From Microcella sp. (GTDB taxonomy: Bacteria; Actinomycetota; Actinomycetes; Actinomycetales; Microbacteriaceae), in NCBI RefSeq assembly GCF_025808395.1, contig NZ_CP075524.1, positions 2,294,001 through 2,358,000 of the forward strand: a stretch of DNA of 64,000 nt, given 5' to 3'. Shown here piece after piece: positions 37,627 through 46,200 of this stretch (the stretch's first letter is position 1; every line of letters starts with the position of its first letter). Both the position numbers and the translations under genes were made by a program. Under the pieces are notes generated by a model. That model was not told the origin of the DNA and did no database searches. It saw only the letters and a program-made list of their open reading frames with translations.

Positions 37627-39108
37627 ATGACCGATCCACAGGGCGCGAGCGGAGCCGTCGACGCGACCGTGGGCGCGCGCAGGGTGTGGTCGGTCACGAC
37701 CGACGACGCGATGCCGCCGCAGTCGGCGACTCCGCACCTTGCACCTCCTCCTCCGGTCGGCAGCCCCATCGCCACTCCGCCGCCGTCGCCGAGCGCCCCG
37801 CCGTTCGCCACGTCGGCGGCTGCATCGATACCGCTGTCTGCACCCAGCCCGATTGCTGTCGCTTCTCCGCAGCTCGCGCCGCCGCCCTCCGCACCGCCCA
37901 TGCGGCTCGATGCCCCACCTCCGGTCGGCGCCGCCCCCCACGATGCACCGCCTCCGGTGAGCATCGGGGCGGTCACCATGCCGGGCATCCACCCCTCCCT
38001 GCTCAGCGCCCTCGACGATCTGGTCGCGCGCGGAGGCTCAGACCTTCACATCGCCGGCGACTCTCGCCCGATGCTGCGGGTCGACGGCGAGCTCGTGCCG
38101 GTCACCGACTCTGCCGTCTGGGCTCGTGCTGAGTCTGAATCGGTGCTCGGCAGCATCCTGACCGATCGGCAGCGCTCGGCATTCGAAGACGAGTGGGAGC
38201 TCGACTTCGCGATCAGCCCGCGCGGCGACAACCGATTCCGTGTCAACTACTACCGCGAGCGCGACACCATCGCGGCGGCCTTCCGACTGATCCCGAACGA
38301 GATCAAGTCGCTCAAGCAGCTCGGTGTGCCGAGCGTGGTCTCGCGCTTCGCCACTCTGCCGCGCGGTCTCGTGCTCGTCACGGGCCCCACCGGTTCGGGC
38401 AAGTCGACCACGCTCGCAGCCCTCATCGATCTCGTGAACCGCTCTCGTGCCGACCACATCGTGACGATCGAAGACCCGATCGAGTTCGTGCACCAGAACC
38501 AGCGCTCGCTCGTCAACCAGCGCGAGGTCGGCGCAGACACGCACTCGTTCGCCGACGCTCTCAAGCGCGTGCTGCGCCAAGACCCCGACGTCATCTTGAT
38601 CGGTGAGCTGCGCGACCTCGAGACGGTCTCGACCGCCCTCACCGCGGCCGAGACCGGCCACCTCGTCTTCGCCACGCTGCACACCCAGTCGGCCGCGCAG
38701 ACGATCGACCGCATCATCGACGTCTTTCCGCCGCATCAGCAGGGCCAGGTGCGCTCGCAGCTCGCGCTGACCCTGCAGGGTGTGGTCTGCCAGACCCTGC
38801 TGCCGCGCGCGACAGGCTCGGGCCGCATCATCGCCACCGAGATCATGGTCACGACGGGTGCCATCGCCAACCTCATCCGTGAGGGCAAGACCTACCAGAT
38901 TCCCTCGTCGCTGCAGGCGGGTCGAGAAGCCGGCATGCACACGATGGACCAGCACCTCGCCGATCTCGTCAACAGCCACATGGTGACGTACGAGGCGGCG
39001 GTCGCGAAGATGCAAGACGCTGAGAGTTTCATGAGGCTCGTCCATGCGACGGGCTCACCCTCAGGTGCGGCTGCAGGCTTCGGCGACGTTGCAGGAGGGC
39101 AGCGCTAA
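37627..39108 (+). CDS. pilT: Type IV pilus retraction ATPase PilT with a proline-rich N-terminal extension
   Basis: A 493-residue protein. The PilT core starts near residue 118 (PGIHPSLLSALDDLVARGGSD), with Walker A GPTGSGKST at 253-261, Walker B (LIGELRD), and a GAIANLIREGK helix equivalent to the AIRNLIRE retraction motif. PilT disassembles pilin subunits, driving twitching and DNA uptake. The first ~117 residues are a Pro/Ala-rich linker absent from standard ~350-residue PilT. ATG 37627 follows GAGGGGGAAG. pilC starts at its last base (TAATG). Confidence 0.92.
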   Translation: MTDPQGASGAVDATVGARRVWSVTTDDAMPPQSATPHLAPPPPVGSPIATPPPSPSAPPFATSAAASIPLSAPSPIAVASPQLAPPPSAPPMRLDAPPPVGAAPHDAPPPVSIGAVTMPGIHPSLLSALDDLVARGGSDLHIAGDSRPMLRVDGELVPVTDSAVWARAESESVLGSILTDRQRSAFEDEWELDFAISPRGDNRFRVNYYRERDTIAAAFRLIPNEIKSLKQLGVPSVVSRFATLPRGLVLVTGPTGSGKSTTLAALIDLVNRSRADHIVTIEDPIEFVHQNQRSLVNQREVGADTHSFADALKRVLRQDPDVILIGELRDLETVSTALTAAETGHLVFATLHTQSAAQTIDRIIDVFPPHQQGQVRSQLALTLQGVVCQTLLPRATGSGRIIATEIMVTTGAIANLIREGKTYQIPSSLQAGREAGMHTMDQHLADLVNSHMVTYEAAVAKMQDAESFMRLVHATGSPSGAAAGFGDVAGGQR

Positions 39109-40340
39109 TGGCCTCTACATTGACCTATGCATACACCGGTCGTGATTCAACGGGCAAAGTCGTAAAGGGTCGGGTCGATGCTCCAGGAGAGGCCTCGGTC
39201 ACGTCGAGGCTTCGAACCATGGGTATTGCGCCGATCTCTATACAGCAGGTATCTGCCGGGTCGGGTCTGAACCGCGAGATCTCGATGGGCGGACTCTTCG
39301 ACAAGCGCGTGACCATGAAAGACCTGGCCGTCATGAGTCGCCAGATGGCGACCATGATCGGTGCCGGTCTGCCGCTGCTTCGAGCCTTGGCAATTCTCGC
39401 GGAACAGTCAGAGAACCCCAAGCTGGCTCAGACTCTCGAGGAGGTGCGTGCCGCCGTAGAGAGTGGTGCCACGTTCTCAGACTCTCTTGCGAAGCATCCA
39501 AAGGTGTTCCCGCCTCTCTTAATCAACATGGTGCGCGCAGGAGAGGTTGGCGGATTCTTGGAGTCTGCGCTGGAGTCAGTGGCGCGAAACTACGAGAAGG
39601 AAGTGCAACTGCGCGCGACCATCAAGTCGGCTCTGACCTACCCGGTGGTGGTGCTCATCATGGCGCTGGTCGCCGTCGTCGGCATGATCCTCTTCATCGT
39701 TCCCATCTTCGAGCAGATGTTTGCTGACCTCGGCGGCACACTGCCCGTACCCACCCTCATACTCGTCGCCATCTCGAACAGTATGATCTGGCTGGGGCCG
39801 CTCCTACTGGTCGCGATGATCATCGGCACAGTGTGGTGGCGAGCGAACCGGCACACGCCCAAATTCCGGTCGGTGTACGAGCCGGCACTCTTGAAGATGC
39901 CGGTGTTTGGCCCACTCTTCGCCAAGGTCGCTATCGCTCGCTTCTCGCGCAACTTCTCGACAATGGTCGGATCTGGAGTGCCGATCTTGCAGGCACTCTC
40001 GATCATCGGCTCGACATCCGGCAACTGGCAGATTGAACAGGCGATCATCAAGGTGCAGGACTCTGTGAGGCAAGGACGCTCGATCTCAGCTCCGCTGCAA
40101 GAGGAATCGATCTTTCCGTCTATGGTGACCCAAATGATCGCGGTGGGCGAAGACTCGGGCGCTCTAGAAGCCATGCTCGACAAGATTGCCGACTTCTATG
40201 ACGCCGAGGTTCAAAGCACGACCGAGCAACTCACGGCACTCATCGAACCGATCATGATCGCCTTCCTGGGAGTCATACTCGGGGGCATGATCGTGGCTCT
40301 GTATCTGCCCATCTTCGACATCTTCAATCAGGTCCAGTAG
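39108..40340 (+). CDS. pilC: Type IV pilus inner-membrane platform protein PilC
   Basis: A 410-residue GspF-family protein. It has two T2SSF domains (~65-190 and ~270-395), each ending in a hydrophobic helix (e.g. YPVVVLIMALVAVVGMILFIVPIF, and the C-terminal AFLGVILGGMIVALYLPIFDI). PilC connects PilB/PilT to the growing pilus. Codon use from here on is less GC-biased and less strict than in pilB and pilT. Confidence 0.93.
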   Translation: MASTLTYAYTGRDSTGKVVKGRVDAPGEASVTSRLRTMGIAPISIQQVSAGSGLNREISMGGLFDKRVTMKDLAVMSRQMATMIGAGLPLLRALAILAEQSENPKLAQTLEEVRAAVESGATFSDSLAKHPKVFPPLLINMVRAGEVGGFLESALESVARNYEKEVQLRATIKSALTYPVVVLIMALVAVVGMILFIVPIFEQMFADLGGTLPVPTLILVAISNSMIWLGPLLLVAMIIGTVWWRANRHTPKFRSVYEPALLKMPVFGPLFAKVAIARFSRNFSTMVGSGVPILQALSIIGSTSGNWQIEQAIIKVQDSVRQGRSISAPLQEESIFPSMVTQMIAVGEDSGALEAMLDKIADFYDAEVQSTTEQLTALIEPIMIAFLGVILGGMIVALYLPIFDIFNQVQ

Positions 40341-40352
40341 GCGCGCCGAATG

Positions 40353-40367
40353 CCCCCCGCACTGGGG
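40353..40367. promoter_or_regulatory. CCCC-N5-GGGG palindrome upstream of pilA
   Basis: The sequence is CCCCCCGCACTGGGG, followed by ATGTTCGCG. A CATACAT -10-like string (40388-40394) lies 20 bases after it. Two GGGGGGCC direct repeats (40405, 40428) follow 23 bases apart. This suggests the pilin has its own promoter. Confidence 0.45.
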
Positions 40368-40475
40368 ATGTTCGCGCCCGAACAACGCATACATCATTAG
40401 TGGCGGGGGGCCGGTTTCATGTTCCGTGGGGGGCCCACCTATCAACCTTCACTTGATGGGAAAGGAAACGGACAC

Positions 40476-40883
40476 ATGTCCATCACTACCGCACTGGAAA
40501 CACAGCGACGTCGCATCGAGGACAACGAGAAGGGTTTCACCCTGATCGAGCTCTTGGTCGTCGTGCTCATCATCGGCATTCTCGCTGCGATCGCCATCCC
40601 GGTCTTCATCGGCCAGCAGAACCAGGCCCGCGACGCTGCAGCGACCTCAGACCTCGCGAACATTCGCGTGGCTATGGTGTCGTACTCGGTCGCCGAAGGC
40701 GGCACCTTTGCAGGGGTCACCGTCGCTGACTTGCAAGGCAACGGCTATGTTCAATCGACCACCGCCGCTCCGACTATCGCCAGCGCAGATGCCAACGGCT
40801 TTTGTGTGTGGGTGCAGTCAGACTCGGGTACCAACTTCCAGGTGACCGAGGCCGCTGGCGTGACTGAGGGCAACTGCACGTAA
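40476..40883 (+). CDS. pilA: Major type IV prepilin
   Basis: A 135-residue prepilin. The leader peptide is long (20 residues) and charged, ending NEKG; cleavage by PilD falls between Gly20 and Phe21. FTLIELLVVVLIIGILAAIAIPVF follows, with Glu25 at mature position 5. The mature protein is about 115 residues, with a C-terminal pair of cysteines (Cys at ~117 and the penultimate residue) that could form a disulfide loop. GGAAAGG is the ribosome site. A hairpin follows and a promoter-like region precedes, so it can be expressed above its neighbours. Confidence 0.9.
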   Translation: MSITTALETQRRRIEDNEKGFTLIELLVVVLIIGILAAIAIPVFIGQQNQARDAAATSDLANIRVAMVSYSVAEGGTFAGVTVADLQGNGYVQSTTAAPTIASADANGFCVWVQSDSGTNFQVTEAAGVTEGNCT

Positions 40884-40900
40884 GCCTGACAAGGCATGAA

Positions 40901-40957
40901 GACAGACGTCTTGTCTGTCGGCGGGGCGAGGGCACCAGCTTAGGTGCTCTCGTCCCC
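40901..40957 (+). terminator. Hairpins downstream of pilA
   Basis: A small stem GACAGAC/GTCTGTC (40901-40919) is followed by a longer one: arm 40923-40936, loop 40937-40942, arm 40943-40957, with one G-U pair and one bulge. This is likely a partial terminator that gives a short abundant pilin mRNA. Confidence 0.6.
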
Positions 40958-41019
40958 GTCGGGCCTCGCTGCAATGGAGAAGCAGAGCAGCGACAGCAAT
41001 CTGACCGGGGGGAGCAGAG

Positions 41020-41436
41020 ATGAAAAGCGTCGAGACAGCACACCGATTTGCCGCTTCGCACGATCGCGAAGCGGGTTTCGGCTTGATCGAGATCGTCGTC
41101 TCGATGTTCCTCCTCGCACTCCTCGCCGTTGCGTTTGCGCCAGTTCTCATCTCTGCCATTCGCGCGAGCGCTGCGAACACCACCACGGCGACAGCTACCC
41201 AGCTGGTCAATGAGCGCATGCAGATTGCCCAATCACTCAGCCCAATCTGCGCGAACGTCGCCGGCCTGGTGGGCTCGGCCACTCTTGTCGACTCCCGCGA
41301 CGTGACCATTGAGGTCACGACCATCGTGGGGGAGTGTCCCGGGGTTGTTGGCACCGTCCGCGTCGAGAGTGTCGCAGTTCGCCTTGACACAGAAGAAGAG
41401 TTGGCGCGCGCGTCGACGCTGGTGTTTGTCGAATGA
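41020..41436 (+). CDS. Minor prepilin, PilV/GspI-like
   Basis: A 138-residue prepilin-like protein. Gly19 precedes FGLIEIVVSMFLLALLAVAF; Glu24 is the position-5 glutamate. Two Cys residues lie in the C-terminal part. Such minor pilins initiate or tip the fibre. The end overlaps the next gene as ATGA. Confidence 0.8.
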   Translation: MKSVETAHRFAASHDREAGFGLIEIVVSMFLLALLAVAFAPVLISAIRASAANTTTATATQLVNERMQIAQSLSPICANVAGLVGSATLVDSRDVTIEVTTIVGECPGVVGTVRVESVAVRLDTEEELARASTLVFVE

Positions 41437-42020
41437 CACTTGCGCAGCGACTCCAAGGCTACGAGCAACGGCGAGACCGTGGACTGACACTCGTCGAGCT
41501 CGTCGTCGCGGCAAGCCTTCTCTCTCTCGTGCTTGTGGTGGTGGGCGGTATCTTCACCAGCTTGATCAATGCAGAGCGCACGGTGACTCCCCAAAGCCAG
41601 GGTGCGACCGCCGCTCAGCTGGCTGCGAGTTCCATCAGCACAGCGATCCGCAACTCGTCGGAGTTTCGCATCACCGACGTGGGGGCAGACCAGCTACTGG
41701 TTGCTCGCGTCGCCGGTACGGCCGCGAACATCGAATGGTCGTGCCAGGCGTGGTACTTCACGACGGCCGGCGACGGAGAGATCCGCTCTACCATCGTGAA
41801 CGATGGTGCCGCCATACTTGCACCCACCCCGGCACAACTGGCCGACTGGACTCTGCTAATCGCTGGGGTTGCACCACCAGCGGGTCAGAACGTCTTCGTT
41901 GCAGCAGGATCCAGCTTGACTGTCGCGTTCGACGCGGATGCTGGCGATTCACCAACTATCGCGATCCGACTGACGGCCGCGAGTCTCACCTCCGCGGGAG
42001 AGGAAGCCACATGTTTCTGA
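41433..42020 (+). CDS. Minor prepilin, PilW/GspJ-like
   Basis: A 195-residue prepilin-like protein. Gly17 is followed by LTLVELVVAASLLSLVLVVVGGIF, with Glu22 at position 5. The globular part has paired cysteines. Translation is coupled to the upstream gene by a 4-bp overlap, and the stop overlaps the next start region by 10 bp. Confidence 0.8.
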   Translation: MTLAQRLQGYEQRRDRGLTLVELVVAASLLSLVLVVVGGIFTSLINAERTVTPQSQGATAAQLAASSISTAIRNSSEFRITDVGADQLLVARVAGTAANIEWSCQAWYFTTAGDGEIRSTIVNDGAAILAPTPAQLADWTLLIAGVAPPAGQNVFVAAGSSLTVAFDADAGDSPTIAIRLTAASLTSAGEEATCF

Positions 42021-43648
42021 CCAATTTGGTGCGTCGAGTTCGCTCTGACGACCACGGCGTCGCTCTCGCCTCTGTCATCGGCATGATGGCGGTGGGGCTC
42101 ATACTCACTGCAGTCATATCGACCACAGTGGTGAGCTCGGTCAGCTTCACGTCTCTTACACGGGCTGGTGTGCAGTCGCAGGCCGGTGCCGAAGCGGGAG
42201 TCGCGGCCGCGCGCGCGGGTCTTGTCGCCGGCACTTGCGTCGTCAACGGCGGTGTCTATGAGAATGTCCCTGGCGAAGAGCCCGTTTTCGAGGCGACGAT
42301 CTGGCTCGAGACACCAAGTGGCTGGACGCGAGGTTGCCCGACCAACACTTCGACGCAGGTGCGGATTCTCTCGACAGGATTCGCCTCCGAGACCGGAGCC
42401 GGGCAATCATCGGCTCGTGATGAGGCACAGCTAGAGGCAGTGCTGGGCTCAGTCACCGGGACGGGCGGCATCTTTCCGAGCGGCCCCGCCATCTACGCGT
42501 ATAGCGCTTCAGGGTTCGGCGGGTCCGGAACACTCCTTGCTGTCGACGGTTCAAGCCCCAGCGTCTTGGTCAAGCAGGGAAACGTCACGTGCTCCGGCGC
42601 CAGCGGAGGTGATGCCGACTGGGTTGTCGACAACGGCAACTTGACCATCAGTGGATCGTGCCACATCGCTGGTAATGCGTGGGCGTCAGGTTTCACCACG
42701 ATGTCGGGTGGCGTGCGCGTGAACGGCAACCTGGTGTCAAACGGCATTGACGTTTCGGGAAGCTCGGTCGTTCAAGGCAATGCTTGGTCGACGACTGGGA
42801 TCACGTTGAGCGGCGGTGGCACCACCATCGGCGGCAACGCAAGTGCGAACGCACTCACCATGAATTCGAGCACTCGCATCGGGGGAAACGCCTGGGTGGC
42901 AACAAACACGTACATGACGTGGGGCAGCCAGATCGGCGGTCGATTGACAACGCAAAGCCGCACTGGCCCCAGCGGCACGGTTGGTTCGTTGTCGTTGATT
43001 CCGGCCGGTCCTGGCCCGAGCCCGTACCTGACTCCGCCCCGACCGTTCGTTCCAGATTGGGTCGACTATCGGTTCGACCCAGACCTGTGGCCGGGCTTCA
43101 CTGTTGTCACCTTGAGCGGAGCCTGCAACTATGGCACGTTCAACACCGCACTCGCCACCATTGGGTCGAGTCAAGGCGTGATTGATGCGCGTGGATGCAC
43201 GAATGGCGAGTTCAATCCAGGAAGCTGGCAGAAGTTGAATCTCGTAAATGACGTCGCCATTATTGCAAACCGGTTCACCATGAACGGGAGCGCCGGGTTC
43301 ACCGCCACCAACGATGTGCGGCTGTGGCTCATCACCCCCGACACTGTCATCGACGGCTTGCCTACGTGCCCTTCAGGTGCTTCGTTCACGATCGGAGGCT
43401 CGTTCACCTTCTCGACGCCGATCTCGACCCTCATCTACACACCCTGTGATGCGAACATCGCCTCGGGCCTTCGCATCAAAGGACAACTGTTTGCCGGTGA
43501 GGTTAGCGTTGGCGGGGCCGCTCAGATCTCTTATGACCCCATTGGTATCCCCGGCGTCAACCTCTCGACCGGCGAGCAGTCAGCCGGTGGCACCTCTGAG
43601 TCTGACCGGCAAGTACTTTGGATCCGGTCGGTCAACGGTGTCGGCTAG
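42011..43648 (+). CDS. PilX-like minor pilin with bactofilin-like beta-helix repeats
   Basis: A 545-residue protein. The N-terminus, DDHG then VALASVIGMMAVGLILTAVI, resembles PilX/GspK-type prepilins, which lack the position-5 Glu. About residues 210-315 hold five or six ~17-19 residue units each starting with GN or GG (GNAWASG, GNLVSNG, GNAWSTT, GNASANA, GNAWVAT), as in the right-handed beta-helix of bactofilins. A further C-terminal domain has four or more cysteines. It may be the tip adhesin of the pilus; function is inferred. ATG 42011 has AGAGGAAG upstream. Confidence 0.75.
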   Translation: MFLTNLVRRVRSDDHGVALASVIGMMAVGLILTAVISTTVVSSVSFTSLTRAGVQSQAGAEAGVAAARAGLVAGTCVVNGGVYENVPGEEPVFEATIWLETPSGWTRGCPTNTSTQVRILSTGFASETGAGQSSARDEAQLEAVLGSVTGTGGIFPSGPAIYAYSASGFGGSGTLLAVDGSSPSVLVKQGNVTCSGASGGDADWVVDNGNLTISGSCHIAGNAWASGFTTMSGGVRVNGNLVSNGIDVSGSSVVQGNAWSTTGITLSGGGTTIGGNASANALTMNSSTRIGGNAWVATNTYMTWGSQIGGRLTTQSRTGPSGTVGSLSLIPAGPGPSPYLTPPRPFVPDWVDYRFDPDLWPGFTVVTLSGACNYGTFNTALATIGSSQGVIDARGCTNGEFNPGSWQKLNLVNDVAIIANRFTMNGSAGFTATNDVRLWLITPDTVIDGLPTCPSGASFTIGGSFTFSTPISTLIYTPCDANIASGLRIKGQLFAGEVSVGGAAQISYDPIGIPGVNLSTGEQSAGGTSESDRQVLWIRSVNGVG

Positions 43649-44474
43649 CCTGGTCGCACCCGCGATCGTTGCGGCGCTACTAGGTGCGATGATCGGCTCA
43701 TTTCTGAACGTGGTGATCCACCGTGTGCCCGCTGGCCGTTCGATCGTTCGACCAGCCAGCGCCTGCCCCGCCTGTGGAGCACGCGTGCGACCTCGTGACA
43801 ACGTTCCAATCGTGTCGTGGTTGCTTCTCAAGGGTCGTTGCCGCGACTGCGACGCCCAAGTATCGCGCCGCTACCCGATCATCGAACTGGTCACCGCGGC
43901 CGCTTTCGCTGGTGTCACCCTCGTCATGGCGGGCGCAGTACTCGATGCTCGCTCGGTGCCATATGCCCTCGCTGCAGTAACCGCACTCGTCGCGCATCTC
44001 TACTTCGCGTCGATCTCGATCGCACTTGCGGCGATAGATCTCGACACGCATCGGCTACCCGATGCAATCGTCCTTCCGTCATACGCGGTGGGTGGAGCAT
44101 TGCTATCGATTGCTGCGATCGCCGCCGACGATCTCGAGGGGCTGGCGACTGCGGCCGCCGGTGCAGGAATCCTCTTCAGTCTCTACTTGACGCTCGCCAT
44201 GATCACGCCGCGCGGGATGGGTATGGGCGATGTCAAGCTTTCGGGCCTCATCGGCCTCTACCTAGGGTGGGCAGGATGGTCAGCGATCGCCGTCGGCACA
44301 CTCGCTGCATTTTTGCTCGGTGGTGTGCTCGGCATCATTCTCCTCGCCACTCGGCGGGCGAGTCGCAACACCGGAATACCCTTCGGGCCGTGGATGCTAG
44401 GGGGAGCCTGGATGGGAATCATGCTCGGTGAGCCGATCGCGCAGGGCTATCTCGCGATCTTTGGTCTGGACTAA
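43638..44474 (+). CDS. pilD: Prepilin peptidase/N-methyltransferase
   Basis: A 278-residue membrane aspartyl protease with about seven helices. The cytoplasmic zinc-binding cysteines are Cys43, Cys46, Cys68 and Cys71, required for the methylase domain in PilD. The catalytic aspartates are in AAIDLDTHRLPD (Asp134) and GMGMGDVK (Asp198). It cleaves the Gly-Phe-type leaders of the four pilin-like proteins here. I placed the start at GTG 43638, overlapping the upstream stop by 11 bp; no upstream alternative fits. Confidence 0.9.
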   Translation: MSASLVAPAIVAALLGAMIGSFLNVVIHRVPAGRSIVRPASACPACGARVRPRDNVPIVSWLLLKGRCRDCDAQVSRRYPIIELVTAAAFAGVTLVMAGAVLDARSVPYALAAVTALVAHLYFASISIALAAIDLDTHRLPDAIVLPSYAVGGALLSIAAIAADDLEGLATAAAGAGILFSLYLTLAMITPRGMGMGDVKLSGLIGLYLGWAGWSAIAVGTLAAFLLGGVLGIILLATRRASRNTGIPFGPWMLGGAWMGIMLGEPIAQGYLAIFGLD

Positions 44475-44482
44475 GGGGCAGC

Positions 44483-45532
44483 ATGTCAAGCGGAGTGGTC
44501 GGAATCGACATCGGCAGCTCTCTGTTGCGCGCAGTCGAGATTGATGATGCATCAAAGGAACGGCCTACCGTATTGAGGGCACACGAGGTTCCGCTACCCG
44601 AGGGTTCGGTCAAACGCGGTGAGGTGCTTGAAGTCCACACAGTAGCTTCTGCCTTCAAGCGATTGTGGGCCGCGGGAGGCTTTCGATCGAAGAATGTCGC
44701 GCTGGGTATCGGTGGGCAGAGCGTCATTGTGCGCGATCTTGCTGTGCCCCGCATGCCTTTGCCCCAGATTCGAGAGTCGCTTCCTTTTCAAGTTCAAGAC
44801 CTATTGCCCGTGCCGGTCAACGATGCGGTTCTCGACTACTACCCGATCTCGGAGGGCCAGGCAGAGTCGGGGCCAATCGTCAACGGTCTGCTCATCGCTG
44901 CGTTCAAGCAAGCGGTGAGTTCCAACGTCACTGCGGCGACGATGGCCGGGCTCACTCCCATCAGCATGGATCTCTTGCCGTTCGCCATGACGCGAATGCA
45001 CAGCTTGTCGTCGCCGACCAACGGATTCGCCGTGCACATGAGTATCGGAGCGAACACCACTTCCATTGTCATTGCACAGGGGGCCGTTCCTCTGTTCGTG
45101 CGAATCGTTCCTGCGGGAGGCGACGATGCAACACGTTCACTCATGACGCGTTTGAATGTGCCGCGGGAGAAAGCGGAGGCCCTCAAGCGCGAATTGGGCC
45201 TGACCTCCCCCGGCGCGACTGACGAAGAGCGTCGCGCCGTCGAGGTCATCCACGAATCGACCAGCGAACTCCTGACTGCGGTTCGCAACACCCTGGCCTA
45301 TTTCGCGGGGGTGAGAAGCGGCGTAACGTTCGAGCACCTCTCCGTTGCGGGAGGGGCTACCCGCATGAAGGGATTCGCTAATGCACTTGCAGAATCGACA
45401 CGGATATCTGTGGTGCCGGTGAACCCACTGGCCGGTGTGACCGTCAGTCGTGCTCTCCGCGGAAAGACGAATGACGAACGAATCCAAGAGTGGATCACCG
45501 CGATCGGTCTCGCCATGGGAAGTGCATCGTGA
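44483..45532 (+). CDS. pilM: Type IV pilus actin-like assembly protein PilM
   Basis: A 349-residue actin-fold protein. The phosphate-1 loop GIDIGSSLLRAVEI opens it. It contains the LPFQVQDLLPVPVNDAVLDYYPI block typical of PilM, and a glycine-rich adenosine motif (LSVAGGATRMKGF) near the end. It sits in the cytoplasm and binds the N-terminus of PilN. AAGGGGC precedes the start. The stop overlaps the next GTG by 4 bp. Confidence 0.9.
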   Translation: MSSGVVGIDIGSSLLRAVEIDDASKERPTVLRAHEVPLPEGSVKRGEVLEVHTVASAFKRLWAAGGFRSKNVALGIGGQSVIVRDLAVPRMPLPQIRESLPFQVQDLLPVPVNDAVLDYYPISEGQAESGPIVNGLLIAAFKQAVSSNVTAATMAGLTPISMDLLPFAMTRMHSLSSPTNGFAVHMSIGANTTSIVIAQGAVPLFVRIVPAGGDDATRSLMTRLNVPREKAEALKRELGLTSPGATDEERRAVEVIHESTSELLTAVRNTLAYFAGVRSGVTFEHLSVAGGATRMKGFANALAESTRISVVPVNPLAGVTVSRALRGKTNDERIQEWITAIGLAMGSAS

Positions 45533-46200
45533 GTCGGCGTGACGCGCGGGAGACGACCTCCATCATCTTGGGAGCCGCCCCACGAGCACGCCTCATGCCG
45601 CCAGAGGTTGCTCTGCGTCGCAAAGAAACGGGGCGCAGGCGAGGCCTCATCGCGGTCATGGTTCTGGTTGTTTCGCTCGTTGCTGGAGGCGTTGCAGCCG
45701 CCTTCTGGTATGCGGGACAGGCTGAGGCGCGCCTTGCAGCTGAACGCCAGGTTACGGACGAGCTGCTCACTACTCAATTGCAGTACGCCGAAGTAATTCA
45801 GGTTCGTTCGCAGCTCGACAGCATCAAGGGAGTTCGAGATCGATTGGGTGCGACGGAAGTGTTGTGGCGCGACGTAGTGACTCAATACTTGGCAGTGCTG
45901 AACGCAGAAGAGATTCTCGAGGCTGCCTCGATCACAGGCATTGACCCCAACGGGCCTGCGCTGGGGCTCGCAGACCCATTGAGGAGCCCCCGAGCCGCGA
46001 CGATTATCATGACGGTGGCGACAGTCGATCTACCGACACCTCACCAATGGCTGCGGTCGTGGAAGCTCTTGGACACGTTTGCGGATGCCAGCATTGACTC
46101 CATCCTCGAGGAGGACGGTTGGTATCTCAGCACTGTGACGATCAACTTGGACAGCACCGCGCTCTCAGGACGGACCAGTGAGTCGGAGGTCGAACAATGA
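45529..46200 (+). CDS. pilN: PilN-like type IV pilus alignment protein
   Basis: A 223-residue bitopic protein. The cytoplasmic head includes basic segments (RRKETGRRRG). One membrane helix lies at ~40-60 (LIAVMVLVVSLVAGGVAAAF). A coiled coil of ~70 residues follows and then a ferredoxin-like globular part. Sequence similarity to PilN is weak; the call rests on topology and position between pilM and pilO. The GTG start overlaps pilM. Confidence 0.75.
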   Translation: MSRRDARETTSIILGAAPRARLMPPEVALRRKETGRRRGLIAVMVLVVSLVAGGVAAAFWYAGQAEARLAAERQVTDELLTTQLQYAEVIQVRSQLDSIKGVRDRLGATEVLWRDVVTQYLAVLNAEEILEAASITGIDPNGPALGLADPLRSPRAATIIMTVATVDLPTPHQWLRSWKLLDTFADASIDSILEEDGWYLSTVTINLDSTALSGRTSESEVEQ

